64,000 bases of DNA from an uncultured Acidobacteriota bacterium (GTDB lineage Bacteria > Acidobacteriota > Terriglobia > Bryobacterales > Bryobacteraceae), in contig CADEFT010000002.1 of the NCBI GenBank assembly GCA_902826685.1, positions 1-64,000 on the forward strand, written 5' to 3'. A program made the translations under genes and the position numbers. Numbering within the stretch: position 1 is the stretch's first letter; each line of letters starts with the position of its first letter. Shown here piece after piece: positions 51,290 through 61,937 of this stretch. Below the pieces are notes generated by a model. It made no database searches, had not been told where the DNA came from, and saw only the letters and a list, made by a program, of their open reading frames with translations.

Positions 51290-51942
51290 GCAGTTGACGA
51301 TACCACAGGGCGCGCCACCAACTCGTTCAAATCGTCCACCCAATAATCGGGCTCATAGCGAGCCATCTCCTGCCGGTTGCCGTAGCCATAGCGCACCGCG
51401 CACAGCTTTACTCCCGCGGCGCGGCCGGCGGCCATATCGGTGGAGGAATCGCCCACAAGCAGGCAATCGGCGGGCCTGACGCCGAACCGCTCAATGGATT
51501 TCAGAATCACGTCCGGCGCGGGCTTGGCGGGGAAACCGTCGGTCCCTTGCACGTGATCGAAATAGCCAATCAGGCCGAACATTTCGAGGATGGTCCGAGT
51601 GGTGGGAGTACCCTTCGTGGTGGCGGTCGATTTCAAGCCGCCGAGCCGGGCTAATGCCTGGCCGACACCGGGATAGAGTTGCGTCGATTTGTGCCCGCGA
51701 GCCGGATAGATCTTGCGATAGACGGCGATAAGACCGTCGATCTGTTCCGGGGTGTAGCCGGGCAGCAGGTGGGTAAACAGGTCGATGAGATGACGGCCTA
51801 TATAGGTTGTGAGGAACGCATCGTCCACCGGCGGGGCGGGCGTTCCTCGCAAGGTTTCCTGAATGGCGCCGCAGATATCCGGCGCGGAATGGACCAGCGT
51901 TCCGTCAACGTCGAACAGGTAGACGGGAAAGGGAGGGATCAC
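51286..51942 (-). CDS. HAD-superfamily phosphatase, phosphoglycolate phosphatase-like
   Basis: A 218-residue HAD hydrolase starting with GTG, overlapping the ftsH stop by 4 bases (GTGA). Catalytic DVDGT has Asp11 and Asp13; further motifs are [18 protein letters not shown] and the metal-binding GDSSTDM. The cap region is of the phosphoglycolate phosphatase (Gph) type. It could clear 2-phosphoglycolate or act on a phosphorylated intermediate of the neighbouring kinase and dehydrogenase. Confidence 0.92.
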   Translation of the reverse strand: MIPPFPVYLFDVDGTLVHSAPDICGAIQETLRGTPAPPVDDAFLTTYIGRHLIDLFTHLLPGYTPEQIDGLIAVYRKIYPARGHKSTQLYPGVGQALARLGGLKSTATTKGTPTTRTILEMFGLIGYFDHVQGTDGFPAKPAPDVILKSIERFGVRPADCLLVGDSSTDMAAGRAAGVKLCAVRYGYGNRQEMARYEPDYWVDDLNELVARPVVSSTA

Positions 51943-53846
51943 GCAGGCTGGGGGCGCTCCCCTTCCATAAGGCCCGGAACGCGCACGCCGCCTTCCGGCC
52001 GTACCACCTGCTGTTTGTCGCCGCCGCCCTTGGCCGATGGCGGCAAGGTGGGCAACTTCTCACCATCGATGAGGGCCTTGACGTCGGTGGCATCCAGCGT
52101 TTCGCGCTCAAGCAGGGCTTCCGCGATCGCTACGAGTTTTTCGGAATGCTCATCGATCAGTTTCTTGGCCGTGTCGTAGCCTGTGATGACGAACTTGCGA
52201 ACCTGCTCGTCGATCTTGATAGCTGTCTCTTCGCTGTAATCGCGATGCTGGGCGATCTCACGGCCGAGGAAGATCTGCTCTTCCTTCTTGCCGAAGCTCA
52301 GCGGCCCGAGGTCGCTCATGCCCCATTCGCAGACCATCTTGCGGGCCATGTCGGTGGCGCGTTCGATGTCGTTGCCGGCGCCGGTGGTGATGTGCGACAT
52401 GTACTTCTCCTCGGCGATGCGTCCGCCCATGAGGATGGCTAGCTGCGTCTCGAGATATTCGCGGGAATAGGAATGCTTGTCGTCTTCCGGCAACTGCATG
52501 GTGATACCGAGTGCCATGCCGCGCGGAATGATGGAGACCTTATGCACCGGGTCGGCGTTCTTAAGCTTCGCCGCCACCAGCGCATGGCCCGCTTCGTGAT
52601 AGGCCGTATTCTTCTTCTCGTCGTCGCTGAGGATCATGGAGCGCCGTTCGACGCCCATCATGACCTTATCCTTGGCGACTTCGAAATCGATCATCGTCAC
52701 GACCTTGCGGTTCTGTCGCGCAGCGATCAGTGCGGCCTCGTTGACCAGATTGGCGAGATCGGCGCCGGCGAAGCCCGGAGTACCACGGGCCAGCACGGAA
52801 AGATCCACATCGTCGGCCAGCGGCGTCCGCTTGGTGTGTACCCGCAGGATCTGCTCGCGGCCCTTGAGATCGGGACGGCCCACCACCACGCGGCGGTCGA
52901 AACGGCCCGGGCGGAGCAGGGCGGGGTCGAGGACGTCCGGGCGGTTGGTGGCGGCCACCAGGATCACTCCCTCATTCGATTCGAACCCATCCATTTCCAC
53001 TAGAAGCTGATTCAGAGTCTGCTCGCGTTCGTCATGTCCACCGCCGAGACCGGCGCCGCGATGGCGGCCCACGGCGTCGATTTCATCGATAAAGATGATG
53101 CAAGGGGCGTTCTTCTTGCCTTGTTCGAACAGATCGCGGACGCGGCTGGCGCCCACGCCAACGAACATTTCCACGAAGTCGGAACCGGAGATGGAAAAGA
53201 AGGGGACGTTGGCTTCGCCGGCAATCGCGCGCGCCAGCAGCGTTTTGCCCGTACCCGGGGAACCGATGAGCAGCACGCCCTTGGGAATCCGCCCGCCAAG
53301 CTTCTGAAACTTCTGGGGCTCGCGCAGGAACTCGATAATCTCCTGCAGCTCCTCCTTCGCTTCATCGACGCCAGCCACGTCCTTGAACGTGACCTTTTTC
53401 TGCTGCGAGGAATGCAGCCGCGCCCGGCTCTTACCGAAGCTCAGCGCCTTGTTTCCTCCGCTCTGCATCTGGCGCATCATGAAGATCCAGAACGCCAGCA
53501 GCAGCACGAAAGGAATCACGTTCATCAGCACCGAAACCCAGTTGCTGGTGCCCGCTTCCTTGATCTCGACGTTGACGTTCTTCTCAAGCAACTGCTTGTA
53601 GATGTCTGGGTAGTTCAGGGGGATGGTGGTGCGGAAGCCCATGTCCCCTTCCAGATAATCGCCGCGCACTTCGTTGCCGGAGATCGAAACCCGTTTGATC
53701 TTGCCCTGTTCCACCTGGTACTTGAACTGGCTGAAGGTCAGCGGCTGTTCGGCCCGGGTCTTGCCGTGCTTTACAACCGTCCACAGCAGGACAGCGACGC
53801 AAATCAGAACGACCCAGAAGATAGCTGTCTTAACGTTCGAATTCAT
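51939..53846 (-). CDS. ftsH: ATP-dependent zinc metalloprotease FtsH
   Basis: A 635-residue membrane protease that degrades membrane and unstable cytosolic proteins. Two membrane segments (about 5-24 and 104-124) flank a periplasmic domain. The AAA module has Walker A GSPGTGKT (195-202), Walker [12 protein letters not shown] and the second region of homology [17 protein letters not shown]. The zinc site is HEAGH (417-421). GGAG lies 5 bases before the ATG. It is first in a six-gene operon and follows tilS after 81 bases; tilS-ftsH neighbourhood is widespread in bacteria. Confidence 0.98.
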   Translation of the reverse strand: MNSNVKTAIFWVVLICVAVLLWTVVKHGKTRAEQPLTFSQFKYQVEQGKIKRVSISGNEVRGDYLEGDMGFRTTIPLNYPDIYKQLLEKNVNVEIKEAGTSNWVSVLMNVIPFVLLLAFWIFMMRQMQSGGNKALSFGKSRARLHSSQQKKVTFKDVAGVDEAKEELQEIIEFLREPQKFQKLGGRIPKGVLLIGSPGTGKTLLARAIAGEANVPFFSISGSDFVEMFVGVGASRVRDLFEQGKKNAPCIIFIDEIDAVGRHRGAGLGGGHDEREQTLNQLLVEMDGFESNEGVILVAATNRPDVLDPALLRPGRFDRRVVVGRPDLKGREQILRVHTKRTPLADDVDLSVLARGTPGFAGADLANLVNEAALIAARQNRKVVTMIDFEVAKDKVMMGVERRSMILSDDEKKNTAYHEAGHALVAAKLKNADPVHKVSIIPRGMALGITMQLPEDDKHSYSREYLETQLAILMGGRIAEEKYMSHITTGAGNDIERATDMARKMVCEWGMSDLGPLSFGKKEEQIFLGREIAQHRDYSEETAIKIDEQVRKFVITGYDTAKKLIDEHSEKLVAIAEALLERETLDATDVKALIDGEKLPTLPPSAKGGGDKQQVVRPEGGVRVPGLMEGERPQPA

Positions 53847-53914
53847 GATTCTCCGTGTCTAACCCCGGCGGCACGAGGTCTTCCTACCTCTACAGACGTC
53901 ATCCGGCCTTAAAT

Positions 53915-53930
53915 TGATTCCCCGGAATCA
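53915..53930 (-). other. Perfect palindrome overlapping the tilS stop codon
   Basis: TGATTCC-CC-GGAATCA includes the tilS TGA. On the minus strand it is followed by AATTTAAGG, a weak U-rich run, so it may partly terminate or protect the tilS transcript before ftsH. It could also be chance. Confidence 0.3.
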
Positions 53931-55331
53931 TCGAATCTCTCTGATTTCCAATATCCGCCGCCCTGCCGATCGCTGTCCGTCCCCGGCGGCGTGCAAAGCG
54001 CTGGGGCCGAAGCCACGGGTCCAGACAATACCATGGCTGCTCTCTATAATCGGCCAGAAGCGGCGTTCCCATAGGGGAACCTTAGCATCCTGAAACATTT
54101 GTTTAAGCTTTTCGGCTGATTTCCGCCCTGCCGGCCGATACTGATCGCCCGGGAGCCAATAGCGCAGTTCGAGCGGACCTCCAAGCTTCTCCCAGTCCAG
54201 GCGCTCCCAATGGCCAGATTCCATCTGGTCTTCATTATATCCGCTTTCCGGCAGGCATCCGAGACGGGTCTCGATCACCCCCCGCCCGCCGGGGAGTGCC
54301 GTGCTGCCTGGAATACCGAGAGGTACTATTTGTACTCTCGACTCCACGCGGTCCATGCCGGGAGGGGAGAGCCGGAGCCAATCGAACGACCGCATGGCAT
54401 CGACGCCCGGCACGATGACACGTCCGTGTCCTTCGGCGGTGCCAGTCAGCGCCAGGATCGCTTCAATATGTTCGAACTCAATCTGGCGCAGGTCTCCCCT
54501 CACACGCCGGACCGCCTCCCGCACCAGGCGCCGGGCGAGTGCTTTGGGCAGCTTTCGAATCGCCTCGGACGAAGCGATCGACGCCGGGCCCGGCAATTCG
54601 CGGAGATGCGCGGCGGCGGCCTCTTCCACCACCGCCTGCCAGTAGGACTCTTCATCGCCTGAGAGTTCGGCCGTTTGCGACAACAGGATTTCGGCGCGCG
54701 GATTCAACTCGACCAGCCGCGGCATCAGATCGAGCCGGATGCGGTTGCGCAGAAACTCCCGGCTGAAGTTGGTCTCATCGGTACGCCATTCCATCCCGCG
54801 TTCGCGCAGCCAGGCCTCGGTCTCCACGCGGTGGACCGGCAGCATGGGACGGATGATTCCTTCGGCCGTCCGCGGCAGAATGCCGCGCAATCCCGATCCA
54901 CCCGATCCTCGTACCAGGCGGTGCAGCACAGTCTCGGCCTGATCGCTGAGCGTGTGCCCGGTGGCCACCTTGTCAAGCAGCCCGGTACGCACCAGGCGGT
55001 GAAAGAAATCGAGCCGCGCCTGGCGCGCCGCCTGTTCGGTTCCACCATCTGTATCGCTGAGCGTCACACGTTCGAGATGAAAGTCCAGACCCATGCCCGC
55101 GGCCAGCCGCCCGACGAATTCGGCATCGGCGCGCGAGGCGGCGCCGCGCAACTGATGATCGACGTGGAGAACGCTAAGCGTCAATTCGTAGCGTGGCGCC
55201 AGTTCCCGCATCTGGTGAAGCAGGCACACCGAATCCGCGCCTCCGCTGACGGCGACGCCCACCCGGTCGCCACGCGTCAGCAACGCCTGCCGGTCCGTCC
55301 ATTCCACGATTCGCTGAAGCAACGCCTTCAT
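53928..55331 (-). CDS. tilS: tRNA(Ile)-lysidine synthase
   Basis: A 467-residue enzyme that ligates lysine to C34 of the AUA-reading tRNA(Ile), essential in most bacteria. The PP-loop motif is VGVAVSGGADSVCLLHQM (about 24-41), followed by HVDHQLRGAAS and VATGHTLSDQAETVLHRLVRGSG. The C-terminal TilS domain includes LELRYWLPGDQYRPAGRKSAEKLKQMFQDAKVP. The frame stays open far upstream, but ATG at 55331 starts the family N-terminus and leaves room for the divergent kinase gene. Confidence 0.97.
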   Translation of the reverse strand: MKALLQRIVEWTDRQALLTRGDRVGVAVSGGADSVCLLHQMRELAPRYELTLSVLHVDHQLRGAASRADAEFVGRLAAGMGLDFHLERVTLSDTDGGTEQAARQARLDFFHRLVRTGLLDKVATGHTLSDQAETVLHRLVRGSGGSGLRGILPRTAEGIIRPMLPVHRVETEAWLRERGMEWRTDETNFSREFLRNRIRLDLMPRLVELNPRAEILLSQTAELSGDEESYWQAVVEEAAAAHLRELPGPASIASSEAIRKLPKALARRLVREAVRRVRGDLRQIEFEHIEAILALTGTAEGHGRVIVPGVDAMRSFDWLRLSPPGMDRVESRVQIVPLGIPGSTALPGGRGVIETRLGCLPESGYNEDQMESGHWERLDWEKLGGPLELRYWLPGDQYRPAGRKSAEKLKQMFQDAKVPLWERRFWPIIESSHGIVWTRGFGPSALHAAGDGQRSAGRRILEIREIR

Positions 55332-55376
55332 TGTATGACCGGCCCGAAGTTCATTTGTTATATTGAACGGTTGCCC

Positions 55377-56459
55377 ATGAGCTACGGACTCACCATTCGT
55401 CCCGAAGGCGGCCTCGACCTGCTTTCCCTTGGTGCCCTGGTGCACCGTCTCGATCCCGGCATCATCCCTTTCCGCAAAGCGCATGACGTCCACGTCCATG
55501 TTTCCGGCGGTGAGTTTAATGTTGCCGCGAACCTGGCGGATTGTTTCCATCTGCACACGGGGGTCGCGTCGGCGATGGTCGGCTACCCGATCGGGGACCT
55601 GATCGCCGAGCGCGTCAAGGCGATGGGCGTGCGCCCGTTCTACAAGTACTTCGAGCACGACGGCGTGACCGGGCCCAACATGGCGGCGGTCTACAGCGAC
55701 CGGGGCCAGGGCGTGCGCGCTCCCGTGGTGTTCTACAACCGTTCGAACGAAGCGGCCGCGCGCCTGAAAGCCGGCGACTTCGACTGGAAGGCGATTTTTT
55801 CCGGCGGCATTCGCTGGTTCCACAGCGGCGGCATCTTCGCCGCGCTCTCGCCCACCACGCCATCGGTGATTATCGAGGGAATGCAGGCGGCCCGGGCGGC
55901 CGGAGCGGTCGTGTCGCTCGACCTCAATTTCCGCGCCAAACTGTGGAAAATTTCCGGCGGCTTCGAGCACGCGGCGGAGACGATGAACCGGATCGTCGAA
56001 AACGTCGATGTGCTGGTGGGCAACGAGGAGGATCTGCAGAAAGGTCTCGGCATTCCCGGGCCAGAAGTCGCGGCCACTTCGAAGCTCGATACGTCGGTGT
56101 TCCGCGGCATGATCGATCGCGTGCTCAACAGGCACCCGCACGTGAAAATCGTGGCCACCACGCTGCGCGAAGTGCACTCCACCAATCGCCACAGTTGGGG
56201 TGCCATTGCGTGGATCAACGGTAAGTTCTACGAGGCGCCGACCTGTGAGCTCGATGTGCTCGACCGCGTCGGCGGGGGCGATGGGTTCGCGGCCGGGCTG
56301 ATTTACGGCGTGCTGAAGGGCGAGGAGCCGGGCGAGGCCGTCAAACTGGGCTGGGCCCACGGCGCGCTGCTCACTACCTTCCCCGGCGATACGACCATGG
56401 CGACAGTGGACCAGGTGCGTGAGTTTGCCAAGGGCGGCTCGGCGCGTATCCAGCGGTAG
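55377..56459 (+). CDS. PfkB-family sugar kinase (2-keto-3-deoxygluconate kinase-like)
   Basis: A 360-residue ribokinase-fold enzyme. N-terminal substrate side HVSGGEFNVAANLADCFHL, middle RWFHSGGIFAAL and VSLDLNFRAKLW, NVDVLVGNEEDLQ, and the C-terminal PfkB signature DRVGGGDGFAAGLIYG with the catalytic aspartate. The overall pattern is closest to 2-dehydro-3-deoxygluconate kinase. An in-frame ATG at 55335 would add 14 residues (MTGPKF...). TATATT (55359-55364) upstream favours the later start. It diverges from tilS and is 3 bases from the convergent ankyrin gene. Confidence 0.9.
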   Translation: MSYGLTIRPEGGLDLLSLGALVHRLDPGIIPFRKAHDVHVHVSGGEFNVAANLADCFHLHTGVASAMVGYPIGDLIAERVKAMGVRPFYKYFEHDGVTGPNMAAVYSDRGQGVRAPVVFYNRSNEAAARLKAGDFDWKAIFSGGIRWFHSGGIFAALSPTTPSVIIEGMQAARAAGAVVSLDLNFRAKLWKISGGFEHAAETMNRIVENVDVLVGNEEDLQKGLGIPGPEVAATSKLDTSVFRGMIDRVLNRHPHVKIVATTLREVHSTNRHSWGAIAWINGKFYEAPTCELDVLDRVGGGDGFAAGLIYGVLKGEEPGEAVKLGWAHGALLTTFPGDTTMATVDQVREFAKGGSARIQR

Positions 56460-56462
56460 CGC

Positions 56463-57119
56463 TCATCCGGCCAGCAGGTCGACGATCTCCTGTGCTCCCT
56501 TGCCAAGAGCGAGATCGAGGGCACTCTGGTTGTTATCGGCGCGCAGGGAAGCGTCGGCGCCGTTGGCGAGCAGCACCTTCACCATTTCCACGTCGCCAGA
56601 CTGCGCGGCGGCGTGCAGCGCCGTCCACCCGCCATGCTGCGTGGCGTTCACGTCGGCTCCGTGTTCAAGCAGCAGCGCCACCAGATCGCGGCTGCGGCCC
56701 GCGGCCGCCGCATGAATCGGATGGTTGTTCATCGCGTTGGTCGACCGCGCCAAAGCCGATGCTCCTTTTTCAAACAGCAACCCGGCGGTCGCCTTCTGCC
56801 CGAAGTAAGCGGCCAGGTGCAGCGGCGTCCATCCGTCGGGGGAGTGTTTCCCAATCGCGCCGGGATCGGCCTCGATCGCCTTTTCGAGGCGCTTCGAGTC
56901 GCCCAGCGCCGCCGCCAGGAAGGCATCCACCTTGGCCCCGCTTTGCACCAGCAGGCGCGCGGAATCCATACGCCCGTAGTAGGCGGCGAACAGCGCCGCC
57001 GGAACGCCATTGTCGTTGACGGCATCGGCCAACTCGGGATGGGCGGCGATCAACGCCGTCAATCCGAACGTGTCGTCGGATTTGAGGGCATCAAAAAATT
57101 CCGCTACTTCTTCGGTCAT
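56463..57119 (-). CDS. Ankyrin-repeat protein (cytoplasmic)
   Basis: A 218-residue protein with about six ankyrin repeats. Clear ones are DGWTPLHLAAYFGQKATAGLL, NHPIHAAAAGRSRDLVALLL and GGWTALHAAAQSGDVEMVKVLL; the last repeat is cut (DNNQSALDLALGKGA). No signal peptide. It probably mediates protein binding. The start overlaps the preceding small gene by 4 bases, so that gene is the obvious partner candidate. Confidence 0.93.
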   Translation of the reverse strand: MTEEVAEFFDALKSDDTFGLTALIAAHPELADAVNDNGVPAALFAAYYGRMDSARLLVQSGAKVDAFLAAALGDSKRLEKAIEADPGAIGKHSPDGWTPLHLAAYFGQKATAGLLFEKGASALARSTNAMNNHPIHAAAAGRSRDLVALLLEHGADVNATQHGGWTALHAAAQSGDVEMVKVLLANGADASLRADNNQSALDLALGKGAQEIVDLLAG

Positions 57120-57574
57120 GAGGGCCGGAAGACCTGCTCCGGCTTGGTCACTTCCCAGGCCAGATGATTCAGATAGAACAGCAACGCCGGCTTAGGATAC
57201 TTCTCCTGAAAGTGATCGTAGGCGCGCTGTTGCCAGCCAGCGGGCAGATGCGAAGCGACGTCGGCATCCTTGGCGAAGAACCCGTCTTCGTGCGGCACTT
57301 CAAGCAGGTTCAAAACGTCCTGAATGAGGTCCAGGTGCGAAACCAGCGCCGCCTGCGCGATATCGGTGGCGCATTCCTCGTCTTTTTCCGTCATCCGCGT
57401 CCACAGCCGCGGCGCCGACTTGCGCAGCGTTTCCGAATTGAGTTTCGAAAGATGGGCGCGTGCCTTGAAGCGGTCAAACAACCGGTAGGTTCTTAGTTTT
57501 CCAATGGAGACCGAGCGAAGCGTGCCTTGAAAATTTTCCTCGCCGAGCCCCAGGAATACCTCTGAGAGCATCAT
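57116..57574 (-). CDS. Hypothetical protein, 152 residues
   Basis: Not recognised. A soluble, helix-rich protein (SETLRKSAPRLWTRMTEKDEECATDIAQAALVSHLDLIQDVLNLL) with no leader. It carries a C-terminal segment PAGWQQRAYDHFQEKYPKPALLFYLNHLAWE. The TACCCT box 8 bases before its ATG and the 4-base overlap with the ankyrin gene show it is a real coding gene heading a two-gene unit. A function cannot be assigned. Confidence 0.75.
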   Translation of the reverse strand: MMLSEVFLGLGEENFQGTLRSVSIGKLRTYRLFDRFKARAHLSKLNSETLRKSAPRLWTRMTEKDEECATDIAQAALVSHLDLIQDVLNLLEVPHEDGFFAKDADVASHLPAGWQQRAYDHFQEKYPKPALLFYLNHLAWEVTKPEQVFRPS

Positions 57575-57582
57575 CAGCAGTC

Positions 57583-57597
57583 AGGGTAACACGTTAC
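57583..57597. promoter_or_regulatory. Divergent control region between the hypothetical gene and purA
   Basis: GTAAC-AC-GTTAC (57586-57597) is a near-perfect palindrome between two divergent starts. On the minus strand TACCCT (57588-57583) lies 8 bases before the ATG at 57574. On the plus strand TACAAT (57595-57600) precedes the purA ATG by 20 bases. It is a plausible shared operator; no known purine repressor box is recognised. Confidence 0.35.
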
Positions 57598-57602
57598 AAT
57601 GA

Positions 57603-58922
<1,320 letters not shown>

Positions 58923-58939
58923 GCGCACGGCGCGCGAGT

Positions 58940-58945
58940 TACAAT
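58940..58945 (+). promoter_or_regulatory. TACAAT box 8 bases before the peptidase lipoprotein gene
   Basis: TACAAT is followed by 8 bases and the GTG at 58954 with no ribosome-binding site. It fits a -10 of a leaderless transcript. Confidence 0.4.
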
Positions 58946-58953
58946 TCCCTTCA

Positions 58954-60780
58954 GTGAGGCAACGATTTCTGTTCGTACTGCTCGGCGGCATGACCGCCTG
59001 CGCGCCCACTGACGCCCTGCGGCAGGAGCCGGTGAAGGCCTCGACCAGCACCGGACGGTCCGATGTCCAGGAATTCCTGCAGATGTACAACGAGATCGAT
59101 CAGCGCCTGTTCACGGTCTCGTCGCAGGCCAACTGGCTGGCTGTTACCGATGTGAACGAGGAACACACCGGCGGGCGTATTGGCGCCGACCGCGCCCTGG
59201 GGGCTTTCCGCGGCAGCCGCTACGTGATCGACAAAGCCAAGACCTTCCTCGATTCCCGCGACGGTATTTCCGATACCGACTTCCGCCAATTAGATAATGT
59301 GCTGCTGGCCGCCGCCGAGTCCCCCGGCACCATTCCCGATGTGGTCGCGGCGCGCATCGAAAGCGAAGCGCGACTGGCGGCGGCGATGGATAGCTTCGAG
59401 TTCTGCCTGGAGCGCCGCCAGGAGAAATGCACGAAGCCGGTCACGCCCAACGCCATCGACGAGGAGTTGCTCAAGTCGTCCGACCTCGACGAGCGGCGCC
59501 GCTATTGGGAGACATCGAAGCAAAGCGGACCGGCGCTCAAAAGAGGCCTCGCCCAGTTGCGCGACCTGCGCAACCGCGTGGCGGGGGAACTGGGCTACTC
59601 CTCTTATTTCCATTTGCAGGTGGCGGGCTATGGAATGACCGTGGCCGAGATGATGCAGTTGATGGACAAGACGGTGGAGGATCTGACACCGCTTTACGAG
59701 CAATTGCATCTGTGGACCCGCCGCAAGCTGGCCGAGCGCTACAAGCAGGCCGCACCCGCCAAGCGAATTCCAGCCCATTGGGTGGCCAATCGCTGGGCGC
59801 AAAGCTTCCCGGGTTTAGCGCAGGGGGCTGAAAACGACGAAGCGTTCCGCAATAAGCAACCCGAATGGATCGTCAAGCAGGCCGAGCGCTTCTACACCTC
59901 CATGGGAATGCCGGCGCTGCCGAAATCGTTCTGGGAGCGCTCGGACCTCTATCAGCCGGATCCGAAGTTGAAGCGTCACAAGAACGCGCATGCTTCGGCC
60001 TGGCACATCGATCGCGACAAAGACGTACGTAGCCTGATGAACATCATCCCCAACGCGTCGTGGTTTGAGACGGCGCATCATGAACTGGGTCACGTCTACT
60101 ACTTCATGGCGTATTCGAACCCGAAGGTGCCGCCGGTGCTGCGCGAGGGAGCCAACCGCGCTTTTCATGAAGCGATCGGCGACCTGATCGGCGCAGCCGC
60201 GCGCCAGGAACCGTACTTGCGCGCCATGAACCTGGCGCCGGCGGGGAAAACGGACCCGATTCAAAAACTGCTCGCCGAGGCTCTGGACAACGCGATCATC
60301 TTCATGCCTTTCGCCGCCGGCACCATGACGCATTTCGAGCACGATCTTTACGAGAAGAAGCTGCCGGTGGATCGCTTCAATCAACGCTGGTGGGATTACG
60401 TGGGCCGTTACCAGGGCGTGGAGCCGCCGGCGGCGCGCGGCGAAGAATTCTGCGATGCCTGCACCAAGACGCACATCATCGACGATGCCGCGCAGTATTA
60501 CGACTACGCCATGGCCAGTCTCATCCGCTACCAGATGCACGACCACATCGCGCGCAAGATTCTCAAGCAGGATCCACGCGATTGCAATTACTTCGGCGAC
60601 AAGGAAACGGGCAAGTGGCTGTGGGAGATTTTGAGCCTCGGCTCGACGCGCGACTGGCGCCAGGTGATGAAGGAAAAAACGGGCGAGGACCTCGGGTCCC
60701 GCGCGATGGTGGCCTACTTCCAGCCGTTGATGGATTTTCTGGTCAAGGAGAACGGCGGCCAATCCGCTTCCTGGCGATGA
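58954..60780 (+). CDS. M2-family (ACE-like) metallopeptidase lipoprotein
   Basis: A 608-residue zinc dipeptidyl-carboxypeptidase-like protein starting with GTG. The leader MRQRFLFVLLGGMTAC ends in a lipobox (GGMTAC), so it should be a lipoprotein at the outer or inner membrane. The zinc motif is HHELGH in ETAHHELGHVYYFMAY, with the third ligand in NRAFHEAIGDLIGAA, both as in angiotensin-converting enzyme. Its stop overlaps the following exported ankyrin gene by 4 bases, which suggests a joint role in peptide trimming. Confidence 0.93.
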   Translation: MRQRFLFVLLGGMTACAPTDALRQEPVKASTSTGRSDVQEFLQMYNEIDQRLFTVSSQANWLAVTDVNEEHTGGRIGADRALGAFRGSRYVIDKAKTFLDSRDGISDTDFRQLDNVLLAAAESPGTIPDVVAARIESEARLAAAMDSFEFCLERRQEKCTKPVTPNAIDEELLKSSDLDERRRYWETSKQSGPALKRGLAQLRDLRNRVAGELGYSSYFHLQVAGYGMTVAEMMQLMDKTVEDLTPLYEQLHLWTRRKLAERYKQAAPAKRIPAHWVANRWAQSFPGLAQGAENDEAFRNKQPEWIVKQAERFYTSMGMPALPKSFWERSDLYQPDPKLKRHKNAHASAWHIDRDKDVRSLMNIIPNASWFETAHHELGHVYYFMAYSNPKVPPVLREGANRAFHEAIGDLIGAAARQEPYLRAMNLAPAGKTDPIQKLLAEALDNAIIFMPFAAGTMTHFEHDLYEKKLPVDRFNQRWWDYVGRYQGVEPPAARGEEFCDACTKTHIIDDAAQYYDYAMASLIRYQMHDHIARKILKQDPRDCNYFGDKETGKWLWEILSLGSTRDWRQVMKEKTGEDLGSRAMVAYFQPLMDFLVKENGGQSASWR

Positions 60781-61937
60781 GCGCGCCACTGGCGGCCTTC
60801 TGCCTGGCGGCGGCAGGGCTTTGGGCCGGCGACCTGCACGTCGCGGTCCGCTCCGGAGATCGCGCGCAGGTGGAAAAGCTGTTGCGGGACGGAGCTTCGG
60901 CCAATGAGCGGGACGGCCTCGGCGGCACAGCGCTGCATGACGCGGCCTGGGCGGGAGACCGGGAAATCGCGGCGCTGCTGCTCGATCGCGGCGCCGAGGT
61001 CAATGCGCGCCATCGCGAGGCGGGCAGCACGCCGCTGCATTATGCCGTCATTACCAATCACAAGGCGATGGTGGAATTGCTGGCCAGCCGCGGGGCGGAT
61101 CTGAAGGCCACCTATCAGTCCGGGTCCACGCCGCTGCACCTGGCCGCCAATCGCGGCTACACCGATATCGTGGAACTGCTGATTCAGAAGGGCGCGGCGG
61201 TCGATCAAGCGGATGGAACCGGCGCCACGGCGCTCGAGGAATCGTGCTGGAAGGGGCAAACGGAGACGGCTCGCGTGCTGCTCAAAAACGGCGCCAGGCC
61301 GACGGATCGCTGCCTGTTGAGCGCCGCGCAGAAGGGTCACGCCGATGTGCTGAAGCTTCTGCTGGCGGCGGGAGTGAAGCCCGGCGTGAAGGACGGTGAA
61401 GGGACGCCCGCCGTCGTAATGGCGCTGCGATACCGCCAGAAGCCGGCCGCCGAACTGCTGCTCAACGCGGGCGCTCCTCTCGATGCGGCGGAGCGAACGG
61501 CGCTTCTCAAAAACGCGGTTCTACGAGGCGAAGCGGATATCGTGAGCCTGCTGATCGGCCGCGGCGCCGATCCGGCGTCCGTCCTGCACGATGCGGCGCT
61601 GAAGGGCCAATTGGAGGTTGTCGCCCTGCTCCTGGAACGTGGGGCCGCGGTGAACGTTCAGAACGCCTATGGGGCCACACCCTTGCACGATGCGGCGCTG
61701 GGAGGCCATGCGGATGTGGCGGCTCTGCTGATCGGCCGCGGCGCCGTCATCGACGCGCTTGATGGGGAAAGCGGAGCCACGCCGCTGCACCTGGCGGCAA
61801 GCTACGGACGGCGGCAGGTCATACTGCTGTTGCTCGAACGGGGCGCCAACGCTTCCCTGAAGAACAAGGCCGGGAAGACGCCGAAACAGGCCGCCTTGGA
61901 AAATCAGCAGGAAGAATCGGCGCGTCTGCTTCCGTAG
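60777..61937 (+). CDS. Exported ankyrin-repeat protein
   Basis: A 386-residue protein. The ATG overlaps the peptidase stop (ATGA) and gives a signal peptide (MSAPLAAFCLAAAGLWAG); the open frame extends further upstream but there it is only a shadow of the peptidase gene. About eleven ankyrin repeats fill the rest, for example GGTALHDAAWAGDREIAALLL and STPLHLAANRGYTDIVELLI. It should be a periplasmic binding scaffold, perhaps for the peptidase. Confidence 0.92.
   Translation: MSAPLAAFCLAAAGLWAGDLHVAVRSGDRAQVEKLLRDGASANERDGLGGTALHDAAWAGDREIAALLLDRGAEVNARHREAGSTPLHYAVITNHKAMVELLASRGADLKATYQSGSTPLHLAANRGYTDIVELLIQKGAAVDQADGTGATALEESCWKGQTETARVLLKNGARPTDRCLLSAAQKGHADVLKLLLAAGVKPGVKDGEGTPAVVMALRYRQKPAAELLLNAGAPLDAAERTALLKNAVLRGEADIVSLLIGRGADPASVLHDAALKGQLEVVALLLERGAAVNVQNAYGATPLHDAALGGHADVAALLIGRGAVIDALDGESGATPLHLAASYGRRQVILLLLERGANASLKNKAGKTPKQAALENQQEESARLLP

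Noticed and set aside
54675..55376. Upstream extension of the sugar-kinase frame
   Set aside because: It runs across the complement of tilS; the family N-terminus begins at the ATG at 55377 (or 55335).
55332..56360. Upstream extension of the tilS frame
   Set aside because: It is antisense to the PfkB kinase gene, while TilS homology begins at 55331.
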